Under the pieces are notes generated by a model. That model saw only the letters and a list, made by a program, of their open reading frames with translations, ran no database searches and was not told where the DNA came from. A stretch of DNA of 64,000 bases from Hirschia sp964351655 (GTDB taxonomy: Bacteria > Pseudomonadota > Alphaproteobacteria > Caulobacterales > Hyphomonadaceae). The stretch lies in assembly GCA_964351655.1 (NCBI GenBank), contig CAYGPD010000003.1, forward strand, positions 1-64,000, written 5' to 3'. The position numbers and the translations under genes were made by a program. Below, in pieces: positions 34,550-43,407 of the stretch; within the stretch, counting starts at the first letter, position 1; the number at the start of each line of letters is the position of its first letter.

Positions 34550-35578
34550 TCAATCGTCACCGATATCCGCATGCTCATTTGCAGCACATGCAGCTTTCAA
34601 CAACCCAATCGTTGCCGAGGCACCGGCCCCCTCTGAACAACGCAACCCCAGATCCAACAATGGCTTCTGACTCAAGCGGTCAAGAATTGCTCTGTGAGCA
34701 GGTTCAGATGACAAATGACCAGCAAGGCAATGATCTGCCCCACCCGCCTTGATGGCATGCACAACAGAAGCCGCCACACAGGTTGAAAACACATCCAATA
34801 TTACTGGAATACCCTGCATTCTCGCAGCTATGATAGCACCGACCAATGCCGCTAGTTCACGTCCACCAACACGGCGAAGAATTTCTAAAGGATTACTTAG
34901 GTGGCCTCGATGAGTTTCCATCGCTTTGCGTACAACTTCCACACGCGCTTCAACGACTTCCGGAGGAACCCACGCCCCAGCACGCACCCAATACGTCGCA
35001 TTTCCGCCAAACATAGCGCACGCGACAGCAGCAGCTGCTGTACCGCCCCCAATTCCTGTCTCGCCAAGAACCAGCAAATCAGGCTTTTCAGCAATAGCTT
35101 CCATTCCAAACGCAATGGTAGCAGCGCATTCTCTTTCCGACATCGCAGGACCTTCGGTAAAGTCTGCTGTCGGCTTTTCAATTGCCATTTCAAACACACG
35201 TAATCCAGCGCCACCTGCAGCTGCGATGTGGTTTGTTGCAGCCCCGCCAGTGCGCAACATTTCCACCATACGTTTGGTGTTTGCACCGGGCTGGGACGCC
35301 ACGCCATGCTTTGTAATGCCATGGGATGATGCATAAATAGCAACCATTGGCTGGTCGATCTTGGGAATTGCAGTTCCCTGCCATTGCGCCATCCAAGCGA
35401 CAATCTCACTCATACGCCCAAGCCCACCAGGAGCTTGTCTCAAATGATTTTGACGTTCAATAGCCGCTTGTTTTGCCGCCAGATCACCAACTGGCGCACC
35501 TTCAACAAGCGCACGAATATCATCTAGAGGTGACATATTTCCGTCCAGTTCTAGATCCAAATTATAAGCGAGACTCAT
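34550..35578 (-). CDS. cobT: CobT, nicotinate-nucleotide:DMB phosphoribosyltransferase
   Basis: The 342-residue enzyme makes alpha-ribazole phosphate for cobalamin lower-ligand assembly. It has RLG-like GGLGRMSEIVAWMA, YASSHGI, GETGIGGGTAAAAVAC, GGRELAALVGAI, ILDVFSTCVAA and LLDLGLRCSEGAGA, where the conserved catalytic Glu is kept although the usual GEGTGA reads SEGAGA. I chose the ATG at 35578; the frame also has one at 35602. No cobalamin riboswitch is visible upstream. It is the only cobalamin gene in the window. Confidence 0.9.
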   Translation of the reverse strand: MSLAYNLDLELDGNMSPLDDIRALVEGAPVGDLAAKQAAIERQNHLRQAPGGLGRMSEIVAWMAQWQGTAIPKIDQPMVAIYASSHGITKHGVASQPGANTKRMVEMLRTGGAATNHIAAAGGAGLRVFEMAIEKPTADFTEGPAMSERECAATIAFGMEAIAEKPDLLVLGETGIGGGTAAAAVACAMFGGNATYWVRAGAWVPPEVVEARVEVVRKAMETHRGHLSNPLEILRRVGGRELAALVGAIIAARMQGIPVILDVFSTCVAASVVHAIKAGGADHCLAGHLSSEPAHRAILDRLSQKPLLDLGLRCSEGAGASATIGLLKAACAANEHADIGDD

Positions 35579-35703
35579 GTATGCCCCGTTCAACCCATTC
35601 AATCAACACAAATTTCGTGACGATTATTTGATTTTAGGGGTCGACTTAGGCATTGTTTTTGTTAACCAATTAACAAATACAAATTCTAATTGAAAGTTGC
35701 CCC

Positions 35704-35907
35704 GTGATCCAATCTCCTTGTAAAAACTCATGTGAATTGGACGCTACGCTTCAAAGCTGTCTTGGCTGCGGACGAACGCTCGCCGAAATCGAGAAATGGT
35801 CCCACTATTCTCCTGAGCAACGCACGGCTATCATGAAAGAACTTCCCGATAGACTTAATCAAAACAATTCAAGTAACTATATTAAAGACATCAAAGCCCA
35901 GCCATGA
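35704..35907 (+). CDS. DUF1289 protein
   Basis: A 67-residue cysteine-rich protein with the DUF1289 pattern: SPCKNSCELD, SCLGCGRTLAEIEKW and a basic C-terminus. The four cysteines suggest metal binding. The start codon is GTG. The family is widespread but its function is undefined. It overlaps the next gene by four bases. Confidence 0.85.
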   Translation: MIQSPCKNSCELDATLQSCLGCGRTLAEIEKWSHYSPEQRTAIMKELPDRLNQNNSSNYIKDIKAQP

Positions 35908-36164
35908 CCCGCATTCTTACTTTTGCCATTATCATACTTGCCACACTCATTCTGGTTGCTTTTCTCACAGGTGGCAGCTTTGAAAGCCGAACGGGTGAAA
36001 GTATTTCAATTACTAGAATATCTTTGCTTTGTGGTTACCTCATTCTGGTATCAGGTGGTATGTATGCGGCATTTAAATCCAATGCAGGACAAATGCTCAA
36101 ATATGCAGCTGTATGGATTGCCATCGGCGGTTTGATCGCTCTTCTTTATCAGGTGACACATTGA
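35904..36164 (+). CDS. Small hypothetical membrane protein
   Basis: This 86-residue protein has three predicted membrane segments (about 2-20, 36-55, 65-83) with ISLLCGYLILVSGGMYAAF between them. It overlaps the DUF1289 gene by four bases and the following protease-like gene by the TTGA junction, so the three are probably translationally coupled. The family is not recognised. Confidence 0.65.
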   Translation: MTRILTFAIIILATLILVAFLTGGSFESRTGESISITRISLLCGYLILVSGGMYAAFKSNAGQMLKYAAVWIAIGGLIALLYQVTH

Positions 36165-36706
36165 ACAATAAAATTGGACCATATTTTATCGTTTTCGCAG
36201 CCGCTTTCGTTATAGCGACTGTTCTCCATAAAAGTATGGATACATTACAGCCCAAAGAGAATGATGCCCAAATCCAAACAGCGGTGACGAACGTTAAGAA
36301 ACCCATGACGCAGTTTGACATAGCTGCACCCGGTCAGCTTGCGGCATCTTTACGCAAACGCGACGACGGCCACTATTGGGCACAAGCGCGCGTCGATAAT
36401 CTTTACCAAATCAACTTCATGGTCGACACTGGTGCCAGTATCTGCGTTCTTACGCCGGAAGACGCAAGACGCTTGGGATATGACTTTGCGACAATGGAAA
36501 AAGATATAAAAATAAAAACAGCTTCCGGTTCTACCTATGGCGCATCTATTACCATTAAACGCCTGGAAATAGGCCGTGTCCTTCTAAAGGATGTGGACGC
36601 TGTCGTCCTCGATGATAATCTGGAACAATCACTCCTAGGCATGTCCTTCCTTGAACGCTTGACGTCATGGGAAGTGTCCAAGGCTGCTATCATTATTCAT
36701 CAATAG
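36161..36706 (+). CDS. Retropepsin-like aspartic protease (TIGR02281-type)
   Basis: A 181-residue membrane-anchored protein with one N-terminal segment (PYFIVFAAAFVIATVL) and a retropepsin domain (about 75-181) with active-site FMVDTGASICVLTP. Two copies are expected to dimerise. The start codon TTG at 36161 overlaps the stop of the preceding gene (TTGA) and has AGGTGA upstream; the longer frame to 36113 reads back over the preceding gene and has no signal. These proteins are common in alphaproteobacteria, and their substrates are mostly unknown. Confidence 0.85.
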   Translation: MNNKIGPYFIVFAAAFVIATVLHKSMDTLQPKENDAQIQTAVTNVKKPMTQFDIAAPGQLAASLRKRDDGHYWAQARVDNLYQINFMVDTGASICVLTPEDARRLGYDFATMEKDIKIKTASGSTYGASITIKRLEIGRVLLKDVDAVVLDDNLEQSLLGMSFLERLTSWEVSKAAIIIHQ

Positions 36707-36724
36707 AGTCGTATCGTAGAAAAG

Positions 36725-37711
36725 CTAAGCAGACTGAAGCTGAACCGCAGCAGCAGCTTCGTCCAAAATTTCAATCGCCTCAACGCCCTTAGCTTTTGGC
36801 CCGCGCTCAGACAATATACGCCGCCATTTACGCGCTCCAGGTAAGCCGTTGAATAGCCCCATCATGTGTCGTGTCATACAATGTAGGTTAGACCCTGCTT
36901 GCAATTGGGCCAACATATAGGGGCGATACACTTCAAGCGCTTCGTGTTCTGATACGTCCGCCACATCCAAACCAAAGACACGCCGATCAACCTGCCCCAA
37001 AATAGCGGGGGTATGATAGGCTGCACGTCCAAGCATTATTCCATCAAACCTTGGAAGCTCTGTAAGCCCAACTTCTAAATCTGGCAAACCACCATTGAGC
37101 GCAATAATCAAATCTGGACGAGCTTCTTTCAAGCGCGCTACGAGATCATAATCTAATGGCGGCACATCTCGGTTCTCCTTGGGACTTAGCCCTTTAAGCC
37201 AAGCCTTGCGAGCATGCACGATAAACACGTCACACCCCGCTTTGGAGACTGTCTCAACAAAACTGAACAATCTCTCTTCTGGCTCGTCATCATCTACGCC
37301 GATGCGGCACTTAACTGTCACAGGAATATCTACCGCCGCCTGCATCGCAGACACACATTCACCAACCCGCTCAGCCTCTCGCATCAAACATGCGCCAAAT
37401 GCACCGGACTGCACGCGATCAGAAGGGCAACCACAATTTAGGTTAACTTCGCTATAGCCAAAATCCTCACCTATTTTAGCCGCTTTCGCGAGTTTCACAG
37501 GGTCTGAGCCACCGAGCTGAAGCGCCAAAGGCTGTTCGTCTGGATTGAAGCCTAACAATCGCTCTAAATCGCCATGCAATATAGCATCTGCCGTCACCAT
37601 TTCAGAATACAGCAACGCTTTCTTCGTAAAAGCACGATGAAACATACGGCAATGCCGATCCGTCCAATCCATCATAGGCGCAACGGAAAATTTATAATCC
37701 TGACTAATCAT
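36725..37711 (-). CDS. dusA: tRNA-dihydrouridine synthase DusA
   Basis: The 328-residue flavoenzyme reduces uridines in the tRNA D-loop. Markers are the start VAPMMDWTDRHCRMFHR, SEMVTADAI, LQLGGSDP, VNLNCGCPSDRVQSGAFGACLM with the catalytic Cys, VKCRIGVDD and IVHARKAW. The DusA subfamily is favoured by PMMDWTDRH. It is followed by no co-directional gene. Confidence 0.95.
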   Translation of the reverse strand: MISQDYKFSVAPMMDWTDRHCRMFHRAFTKKALLYSEMVTADAILHGDLERLLGFNPDEQPLALQLGGSDPVKLAKAAKIGEDFGYSEVNLNCGCPSDRVQSGAFGACLMREAERVGECVSAMQAAVDIPVTVKCRIGVDDDEPEERLFSFVETVSKAGCDVFIVHARKAWLKGLSPKENRDVPPLDYDLVARLKEARPDLIIALNGGLPDLEVGLTELPRFDGIMLGRAAYHTPAILGQVDRRVFGLDVADVSEHEALEVYRPYMLAQLQAGSNLHCMTRHMMGLFNGLPGARKWRRILSERGPKAKGVEAIEILDEAAAAVQLQSA

Positions 37712-38073
37712 TGTATTCTAAATACTCTCGATGGGCTAACGGCGGAACACACACCAAATTCATAATTTAGAAGACTGTATTTTCTAAACTAATTAAAATG
37801 CATCTGCGCAATGAGTTGCCCTTTTTTTCAATCAAACGAACATGCCTATAACTGACTAGCCAGTCGTAGGCAAATCTATGAAACTTCTTTAAATATATCT
37901 TATTAAATAGAACAATCTAACTTAAACACGGCGAAGGATGCCTAGCTTGTAACAATATATACCCCCTCATTACTATGAGCTGGGCGTGACTTTGGTACAA
38001 AAATTGCAGCTTTTTTCCATACCTGAGTATGCTTTGAAATATTACAAAGCAAAACCAACGTAGGGGGAATGTT
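37712..38073. other. Non-coding region upstream of type I secretion genes
   Basis: This 362-base stretch separates dusA from the ABC transporter gene. It contains a near palindrome (GACTAGCCAGTC, 37855-37866), a stronger palindrome at 38031-38050 and a ribosome site AGGGGG at 38063-38067. Nothing else was recognised. Confidence 0.5.
38031..38050 (+). promoter_or_regulatory. 20-base palindrome before type I secretion genes
   Basis: GCTTTGAAATATTACAAAGC matches its reverse complement at 18 of 20 positions and sits 24 bases before the GTG start of the ABC transporter gene. It may be an operator, and the convergent TetR-family gene at 41080 is a candidate binder, or a leader hairpin. This has not been tested. 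Confidence 0.45.
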
Positions 38074-39798
38074 GTGGGTAGACTCGAAGCGCTTACTGGC
38101 AATTTGCAAAGCAAGCTGCGCCAAGACATTGTTATGCTGTGCCTGTTTAGTTGCGCCATAGGTATCTTATTCCTAACCGGACCCATGTACATGATGCAGG
38201 TCTATGATCGGGTTTTAAACAGCAAGTCTGTTCCGACGCTTATCGGCCTCACAATTCTCATAGTTGTAATGTACAGTGCCATGGGCATTTTAGAATGGGT
38301 AAGAAACAGTCTTCTATCTCTTGCCTCTTCTAAATTGGAAGACGATTTATCTTCACCAACATTTGATGCCGTTTTGGATGCAAATATACAATCCCAAAAC
38401 CATTCTGCAAATTCATCCCTAAGTGACCTGCAAACAGTTCGGCGATTCATAAGCAGCCCGGTCATTACAGCCGCGTTCGATGCTCCATGGTCGATGGTAT
38501 TCCTACTCGTGTTGTTCACACTACATTGGGCATATGGCTTATTAGCATTAGTCGGCGGATTGGTGCTCTTCTGTATTGCACTCGCAAACCAGATAACAAC
38601 GTCAAAGTCGCTAACCTCTGGCGAAACTGCAAGTCGCATAGCTCAAATGCAAGCAATTGAAACTTCAAATCAAATTGCTACGGTGCAAGCACTTGGTATG
38701 CGCAATCAATTTAAAAGCATCTGGCGTAAGAAACTAGATGATGCAGACCTGCACATGAGGACAGCGTCCAATACTCTTGGAATGTTCACAGCGAGCGCAA
38801 AAACTTTTCGGATGATCCTACAGTCAGGAATTTTAGGGCTTGGCGCTTGGCTCGTTATCGAAGGTTATTCTACACCCGGAACCATGATAGCTGCATCAAT
38901 TTTAATGGGGAGATCTATAGCACCTATTGAGCAGATTACCTCACAGTGGCGCACGGTTTCAGCAGCTATAAACGCATGGAAAGCCATTTCCAAAACCCTA
39001 GAACAAACCGTTGAACCTACAGAACACATGCAATTACCTCCAATTACTGGAAAATTAAATGTCGAAAACGTTTTTGCTGGGCCAGCTCAGCAACCCAAAC
39101 CTATATTAAAGGACATTTCATTTACCCTTGTTCCAGGTGATTGCTTGGCAATCGTTGGTCCTAGCGCATCCGGTAAAACAACATTGGCCCAATTACTAAC
39201 GGGCATCATTAAACCAAAATCGGGCATTGTCAGGTTGGACAATGCAAACAGAGAAAATTTCGATACGGACACTTTAGGGCAACAAATTGGATACCTTCCA
39301 CAGTCTATCAATTTGTTTGAAGGAACTATTCAGGAAAACATTGCACGCTTTAACCCGCACGCAAATCCAGACAGTGTCATTGCTGCTGCTAGAGCGGCAG
39401 ATTGTCACGAATTCATTTTAGAAATGCCTGATGGATACGATACGCAAATTGGATCGGCAGGGGCTTACCTATCTGGAGGACAACGCCAGCGCATCGGCCT
39501 AGCACGTGCTCTCTTCAATGATCCGGCGCTAGTTATACTCGATGAGCCAAATTCAAATCTTGATGGTGAGGGAGAAGCAGCTCTCCAGCATGCCGTCAAA
39601 AAAATGCGAGATCGAAATGCAACAATCGTACTTATTGTTCACCGACAATCTGCGCTCAAACATTGCAACAAAATGCTCATATTAGAAAAAGGCATGGTCA
39701 AAGCATTTGGCCCTAAGGAGAGTATAGTAAAGCAGCTATCTTTGGTGCAATCTGCACCAGAGCCCCCTGAGGAAACAACCCAAAGGAGTATCTCGTGA
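38074..39798 (+). CDS. Type I secretion ABC transporter (PrtD type)
   Basis: The 574-residue protein has a membrane domain (about 20-290) with the early FLTGPMYMMQVYDRVLNSKSVPT signature of PrtD/HlyB exporters, then an ATPase domain with GPSASGKTT, GYLPQSINLFEGTI, LSGGQRQRIGLARALF and LVILDEPNSNLD. It has no N-terminal peptidase C39 domain. The start is GTG with AGGGGG upstream. It overlaps the HlyD-like gene by four bases. Neither a TolC-type outer-membrane protein nor an RTX substrate is encoded nearby. Confidence 0.9.
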   Translation: MGRLEALTGNLQSKLRQDIVMLCLFSCAIGILFLTGPMYMMQVYDRVLNSKSVPTLIGLTILIVVMYSAMGILEWVRNSLLSLASSKLEDDLSSPTFDAVLDANIQSQNHSANSSLSDLQTVRRFISSPVITAAFDAPWSMVFLLVLFTLHWAYGLLALVGGLVLFCIALANQITTSKSLTSGETASRIAQMQAIETSNQIATVQALGMRNQFKSIWRKKLDDADLHMRTASNTLGMFTASAKTFRMILQSGILGLGAWLVIEGYSTPGTMIAASILMGRSIAPIEQITSQWRTVSAAINAWKAISKTLEQTVEPTEHMQLPPITGKLNVENVFAGPAQQPKPILKDISFTLVPGDCLAIVGPSASGKTTLAQLLTGIIKPKSGIVRLDNANRENFDTDTLGQQIGYLPQSINLFEGTIQENIARFNPHANPDSVIAAARAADCHEFILEMPDGYDTQIGSAGAYLSGGQRQRIGLARALFNDPALVILDEPNSNLDGEGEAALQHAVKKMRDRNATIVLIVHRQSALKHCNKMLILEKGMVKAFGPKESIVKQLSLVQSAPEPPEETTQRSIS

Positions 39799-41090
39799 TA
39801 CAAACAACGGGAAATTCACGACAGCTGCATTCGACCAAATTCTATCTTACAGGAATGGCTACGATCGGTTTTATTTTTGGCGGACTGTTTCTTTGGTCAG
39901 TCGCTGCACCTTTTGAAGGCGCGGTAATCGCCAACGGTTCGATTGGCGTAGAATCTCAGCACAAGGCTATTCAACATTTAGAAGGCGGTATCGTTACAGA
40001 AATCAACGCCCAAGAAGGTCAAAAAACTCAACAAGGCGATTTGCTAATACGACTGGATGGCACAGCTACACAAGCAAGACTTTCAAGTATTGATGCACAA
40101 CTCAATGATTTGTTGGCAAGAGAAGCCCGCCTCATTGCAGAGCGTCACAATAGCTCAAAATTGAATTTACGTCCTGATATTGAGTTATCACCCAATCTAA
40201 AGAATGCCCTCAACTCTCAATCCGACCTACTCAAAGCTAGACTCGATGCGCGCAATACACGTATCGCGATATTGAAACAAAAAACGACTCAAATGTCGCG
40301 ACTTATAGAGGGGCTGCAAGCAGATATCTCGGCAAAAAATGACCAAGTACAATTCTTGAATGAAGAAATCGCAAGCCTACAGATATTGGTAGATAAGGGC
40401 CTATCTCCTAAGCCTCGTATTTTGGCCCTACAACGCAGCAAATCAGAAATAGATGGCGCATCTCAAACACTCATCTCTGAGATTGCAGCTACCAATGTCA
40501 GAATTCAAGAAGCTAAACTTGAAATCATTCAGCTAGAAGAAGGATTTTTGGAAGAAGTCTTATCTGAATTGAACGATGTGCAAACACGTATAGCAACATT
40601 GCTAGAAGAGAAAATAGCCGCGACAGATCAGCTATCTCGTCTCGAAATTAGAGCTCCGCGTTCAGGTATTGTGCTTGGCATTCGCACACATACTATTGGC
40701 GGCGTTGTCTCATCAGGCACCCCACTCATGCACATAGTGCCTGAAGGAGATGCTCTTGTTGCTCAAGTCAGAATAGCGCCCCAAGACGTTGATAAACTTT
40801 TTATCGCTCAGACTGCTAGGTTAAAATTCAGTGCGTTCAATCAAAAAGACACTCCAGAAATTGAGGGCCATGTGCTCAAAATTTCAGCGGATACTGTTCA
40901 AGATGAGACAACCGGCATTTCCTATTATGATGTTATAGTGTCTATGGGTAACCCAACATCGCCGAATACTGATTTCCAACCGATCCCAGGCATGCCGGTT
41001 GAAGTCGTTCTTCGCACAGACTCGCGTAATGTTCTATCCTATCTCACCAAACCGCTTTTCGATTCGATAGGTCGCACGTTTAGAGAATAA
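39795..41090 (+). CDS. Type I secretion membrane fusion protein (HlyD/PrtE)
   Basis: A 431-residue periplasmic adaptor with one membrane segment (about 20-40), the biotinyl-lipoyl start AIQHLEGGIVTEINAQEGQ, a long coiled-coil (about 110-275) and the return lipoyl half (LEIRAPRSGIVLGI). The C-terminal QPIPGMPVEVVLRT segment is typical of HlyD-family T1SS adaptors. It partners the adjacent ABC transporter. It converges with the TetR gene, and the two reading frames overlap by 11 bases. Confidence 0.92.
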   Translation: MIQTTGNSRQLHSTKFYLTGMATIGFIFGGLFLWSVAAPFEGAVIANGSIGVESQHKAIQHLEGGIVTEINAQEGQKTQQGDLLIRLDGTATQARLSSIDAQLNDLLAREARLIAERHNSSKLNLRPDIELSPNLKNALNSQSDLLKARLDARNTRIAILKQKTTQMSRLIEGLQADISAKNDQVQFLNEEIASLQILVDKGLSPKPRILALQRSKSEIDGASQTLISEIAATNVRIQEAKLEIIQLEEGFLEEVLSELNDVQTRIATLLEEKIAATDQLSRLEIRAPRSGIVLGIRTHTIGGVVSSGTPLMHIVPEGDALVAQVRIAPQDVDKLFIAQTARLKFSAFNQKDTPEIEGHVLKISADTVQDETTGISYYDVIVSMGNPTSPNTDFQPIPGMPVEVVLRTDSRNVLSYLTKPLFDSIGRTFRE

Positions 41091-41700
41091 AACTATCGCT
41101 GCGCTTTACGTCTGCTCTCAAATTATACCGTTCAAGAAATTCATATCCAGCCGCGAGAGCGTCGTTCTTACTTATATCCGCCTTCGACATAACGTTTACA
41201 CCAAGCAAGAAAGCTAACACGCCATGTGCTACCGCCGACACGTCAAGATCAGGAGATAACTCCCCCCGCTCAACGCCTTCAGACAACACAGTTTGTAACG
41301 TCTCAGCCAAACCACACAGGGCATTATTTAGCACCTGCCCTAGAGTTTCAGTATTTCCAATCAGTTCAACAGCACAGTTTACAAGTAGACAGCCCTGCCG
41401 AATATCATTTCCAAACCGTATTTCTACTAGCGACAAAACAAGACGTGTAATCACATCCTTTGCGCCATCAGACTCATTGCACTTTTGCAAATGTAACTCG
41501 GGAAGTTGAGTGAGATACAAGTCAAATACTTCAAGAAATAATTCTTCACGCGATCCAAAGGCGTTGTAAAAACTTGAACGCGTAATCCCCAACATTTCAG
41601 ATAATGACTTTACTGAGCAAGCTTCATAACCCTCAGCCCATATCTTATTCATTGCTTTTTCAATCGCTTCATCGCGGTTGAAAAGTGAAGGCCTACCCAT
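41080..41700 (-). CDS. TetR-family regulator
   Basis: The 206-residue protein has a TetR-type N-terminal helix-turn-helix (GRPSLFNRDEAIEKAM, SVKSLSEMLGITRSSFYNAFGSREELF) and a ligand-binding C-terminal domain with RQGCLLVNCAVELIG. It converges with the T1SS pair and may control it, but genes of this class often regulate a divergent neighbour, and none is clearly apparent here. The effector is unknown. Confidence 0.85.
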   Translation of the reverse strand: MGRPSLFNRDEAIEKAMNKIWAEGYEACSVKSLSEMLGITRSSFYNAFGSREELFLEVFDLYLTQLPELHLQKCNESDGAKDVITRLVLSLVEIRFGNDIRQGCLLVNCAVELIGNTETLGQVLNNALCGLAETLQTVLSEGVERGELSPDLDVSAVAHGVLAFLLGVNVMSKADISKNDALAAGYEFLERYNLRADVKRSDSFIL

Positions 41701-41815
41701 CTCAATCTACTTTGCTCTTTGAAAATGCACTCTAATGATAACAGTACAATAAGTTACACCGTACACTTACCAATAAAAGTAATATCAAATCCGATAACAT
41801 CAAGATGCTGACCCA

Positions 41816-42910
41816 TCATCCACCCGTAACAGACATAGTCCGTGGCGAAGAGGGCGTATCAATTCGTGCAGCATCAAAATCATGACGTTCAGGTTTTTTA
41901 GCCAAAGCACGATCCAATAAAGCATTCATCGTGTCATCGCTTGGATCATCCCTCAAAGCAGACCGCAAATCTTCGCCTTCTTCGTGTCCCAGACAAGTGT
42001 ATAACCGCCCCGTGCACGTCATTCGGATACGATTGCAGGTGGCGCAAAAATTATGAGAAAGCGGTGAAATAAACCCTACACGCCCGCCCGTTTCAGCAAC
42101 ATGCATATACCTTGCAGGACCGCCCGTTGAATCATCCAAATGCGTTAGCGTCCACTGAGACTCCAACCGCTTTTTAACGTCCTGTAGAGATAAAAAAGAA
42201 GAAGAGCGATGCGTCATCTCTTCGCCAAGCGGCATAACTTCAATCAAGCTCAGATCAAACCCGTTGCTATGGGCCCACGCAATCATATTGGGTATCTCGT
42301 CCGCATTCGCATCGGCCAGCGCCACGGTATTTATCTTTATCTTCAACCCAGCTTTTGCCGCAGCCTCAATCCCTTCAAGCACTTGAGGTAAAACATCCCG
42401 CCGCGAAAGGCGCGCAAATACATTCCTATCAAGGCTGTCTAATGAAACATTGATCCGCTTCATACCCATATCGGCAAGCGCCTGAGCATGTTGAGCTAAT
42501 TGTGTACCATTCGTCGTGAGCGTCAGCTCTTTAAGACCGCCGCCACCTAACCGAGATGCGAACCGCGACAGCAGCGCGATAGCGTCCTTGCGCACAAGCG
42601 GTTCCCCACCCGTAATACGCAGTTTGGTAATTCCACGCGCAATGAATGCATCCACCAATCGCGTCAGCTCTTCAAAAGACAAAACGTCTGATTTCGGCAA
42701 GAAAGTCATGCGCTCAGGCATGCAATAGGTGCAACGCAAATCGCACCTATCCGTTATAGACAGTCGCAGATAACTAATCGTCCGCGCAAACCCATCTTGC
42801 AAGACAGGCAAGCCAGTCGGCAAAGGCACAACGGGATATTCCCCCACACTTTGCGCATCATTTGCGCCACGTGCAGACACACCCAGTTGATCAATTAGCC
42901 GATAGACCAT
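41816..42910 (-). CDS. moaA: GTP 3',8-cyclase MoaA
   Basis: A 364-residue radical SAM enzyme that starts molybdenum cofactor synthesis. It has TDRCDLRCTYCMPE, LRITGGEPLVRKD, VSLDSLDR and the second cluster motif FCATCNRIRMTCTGRLYTCLG, though the usual C-terminal GG is STMSVTGG here. It is the third gene of an apparent iorB-iorA-moaA unit, consistent with supplying cofactor to the molybdenum hydroxylase. Confidence 0.94.
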   Translation of the reverse strand: MVYRLIDQLGVSARGANDAQSVGEYPVVPLPTGLPVLQDGFARTISYLRLSITDRCDLRCTYCMPERMTFLPKSDVLSFEELTRLVDAFIARGITKLRITGGEPLVRKDAIALLSRFASRLGGGGLKELTLTTNGTQLAQHAQALADMGMKRINVSLDSLDRNVFARLSRRDVLPQVLEGIEAAAKAGLKIKINTVALADANADEIPNMIAWAHSNGFDLSLIEVMPLGEEMTHRSSSFLSLQDVKKRLESQWTLTHLDDSTGGPARYMHVAETGGRVGFISPLSHNFCATCNRIRMTCTGRLYTCLGHEEGEDLRSALRDDPSDDTMNALLDRALAKKPERHDFDAARIDTPSSPRTMSVTGG

Positions 42911-42937
42911 TCAATTTATCTTTTCCATCTCGTGAAA

Positions 42938-43393
42938 CTACAAGCTTGTCGCAGCTTGCTTTATCGCCCGACGGATACTCATGTAAGTTGCACAGCGACA
43001 CAAGTTGCCACTCATTGCATCATCAATATCTTGATCACTCGGCGTTGGATTTGCCTCAAGAAGCGCCACAGCGGACATTATTTGACCAGATTGGCAATAA
43101 CCACACTGAGGCACGTTCAAATCAACCCACGCATCGCGGATAGCTTTTGCAGCTTTCCCCTCTTTTCCTTCAATCGTCGTCACTTTCGCGCCATCCAGCG
43201 CATCGTGCGGAATTGAGCAAGAACGCGTTGGTTGACCATCCAAGTGAACAGTACACGCACCACATTGCGCCACACCACATCCAAATTTCGTGCCTGTCAT
43301 TTTCAAATGATCACGCAACACCCACAATAAAGGTGTACCCGGAGCGGCATCTACAGTTTCGTCTTTACCATTAATGTTAATCGTAACAGCCAT
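42938..43393 (-). CDS. iorA: Isoquinoline 1-oxidoreductase-like small subunit (2Fe-2S)
   Basis: The 151-residue subunit has two [2Fe-2S] clusters: the ferredoxin-type CGVAQCGACTVHLDGQPTRSC and the helical CGYCQSGQIM...GNLCRCATY. It matches the electron-transfer subunit of IorAB-type molybdenum hydroxylases. The catalytic subunit is encoded just upstream on the same strand, in the reverse of the common iorA-iorB order. Its start overlaps no neighbour but is 14 bases from iorB. Confidence 0.92.
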   Translation of the reverse strand: MAVTININGKDETVDAAPGTPLLWVLRDHLKMTGTKFGCGVAQCGACTVHLDGQPTRSCSIPHDALDGAKVTTIEGKEGKAAKAIRDAWVDLNVPQCGYCQSGQIMSAVALLEANPTPSDQDIDDAMSGNLCRCATYMSIRRAIKQAATSL

Positions 43394-43407
43394 GTTTACA
43401 GCCTCCC

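Noticed and set aside
35579..35703. Cobalamin riboswitch upstream of cobT
   Set aside because: The region is short and I see no B12-box-like conserved core.
37855..37866. GACTAGCCAGTC near-palindrome as a TetR operator
   Set aside because: It is short, far from a start codon and has no similar partner near the TetR gene.
41742..41766. Possible TetR operator upstream of the TetR gene
   Set aside because: Only the outer GTAC ends are symmetric; the match to a palindrome is too weak to report as a feature.
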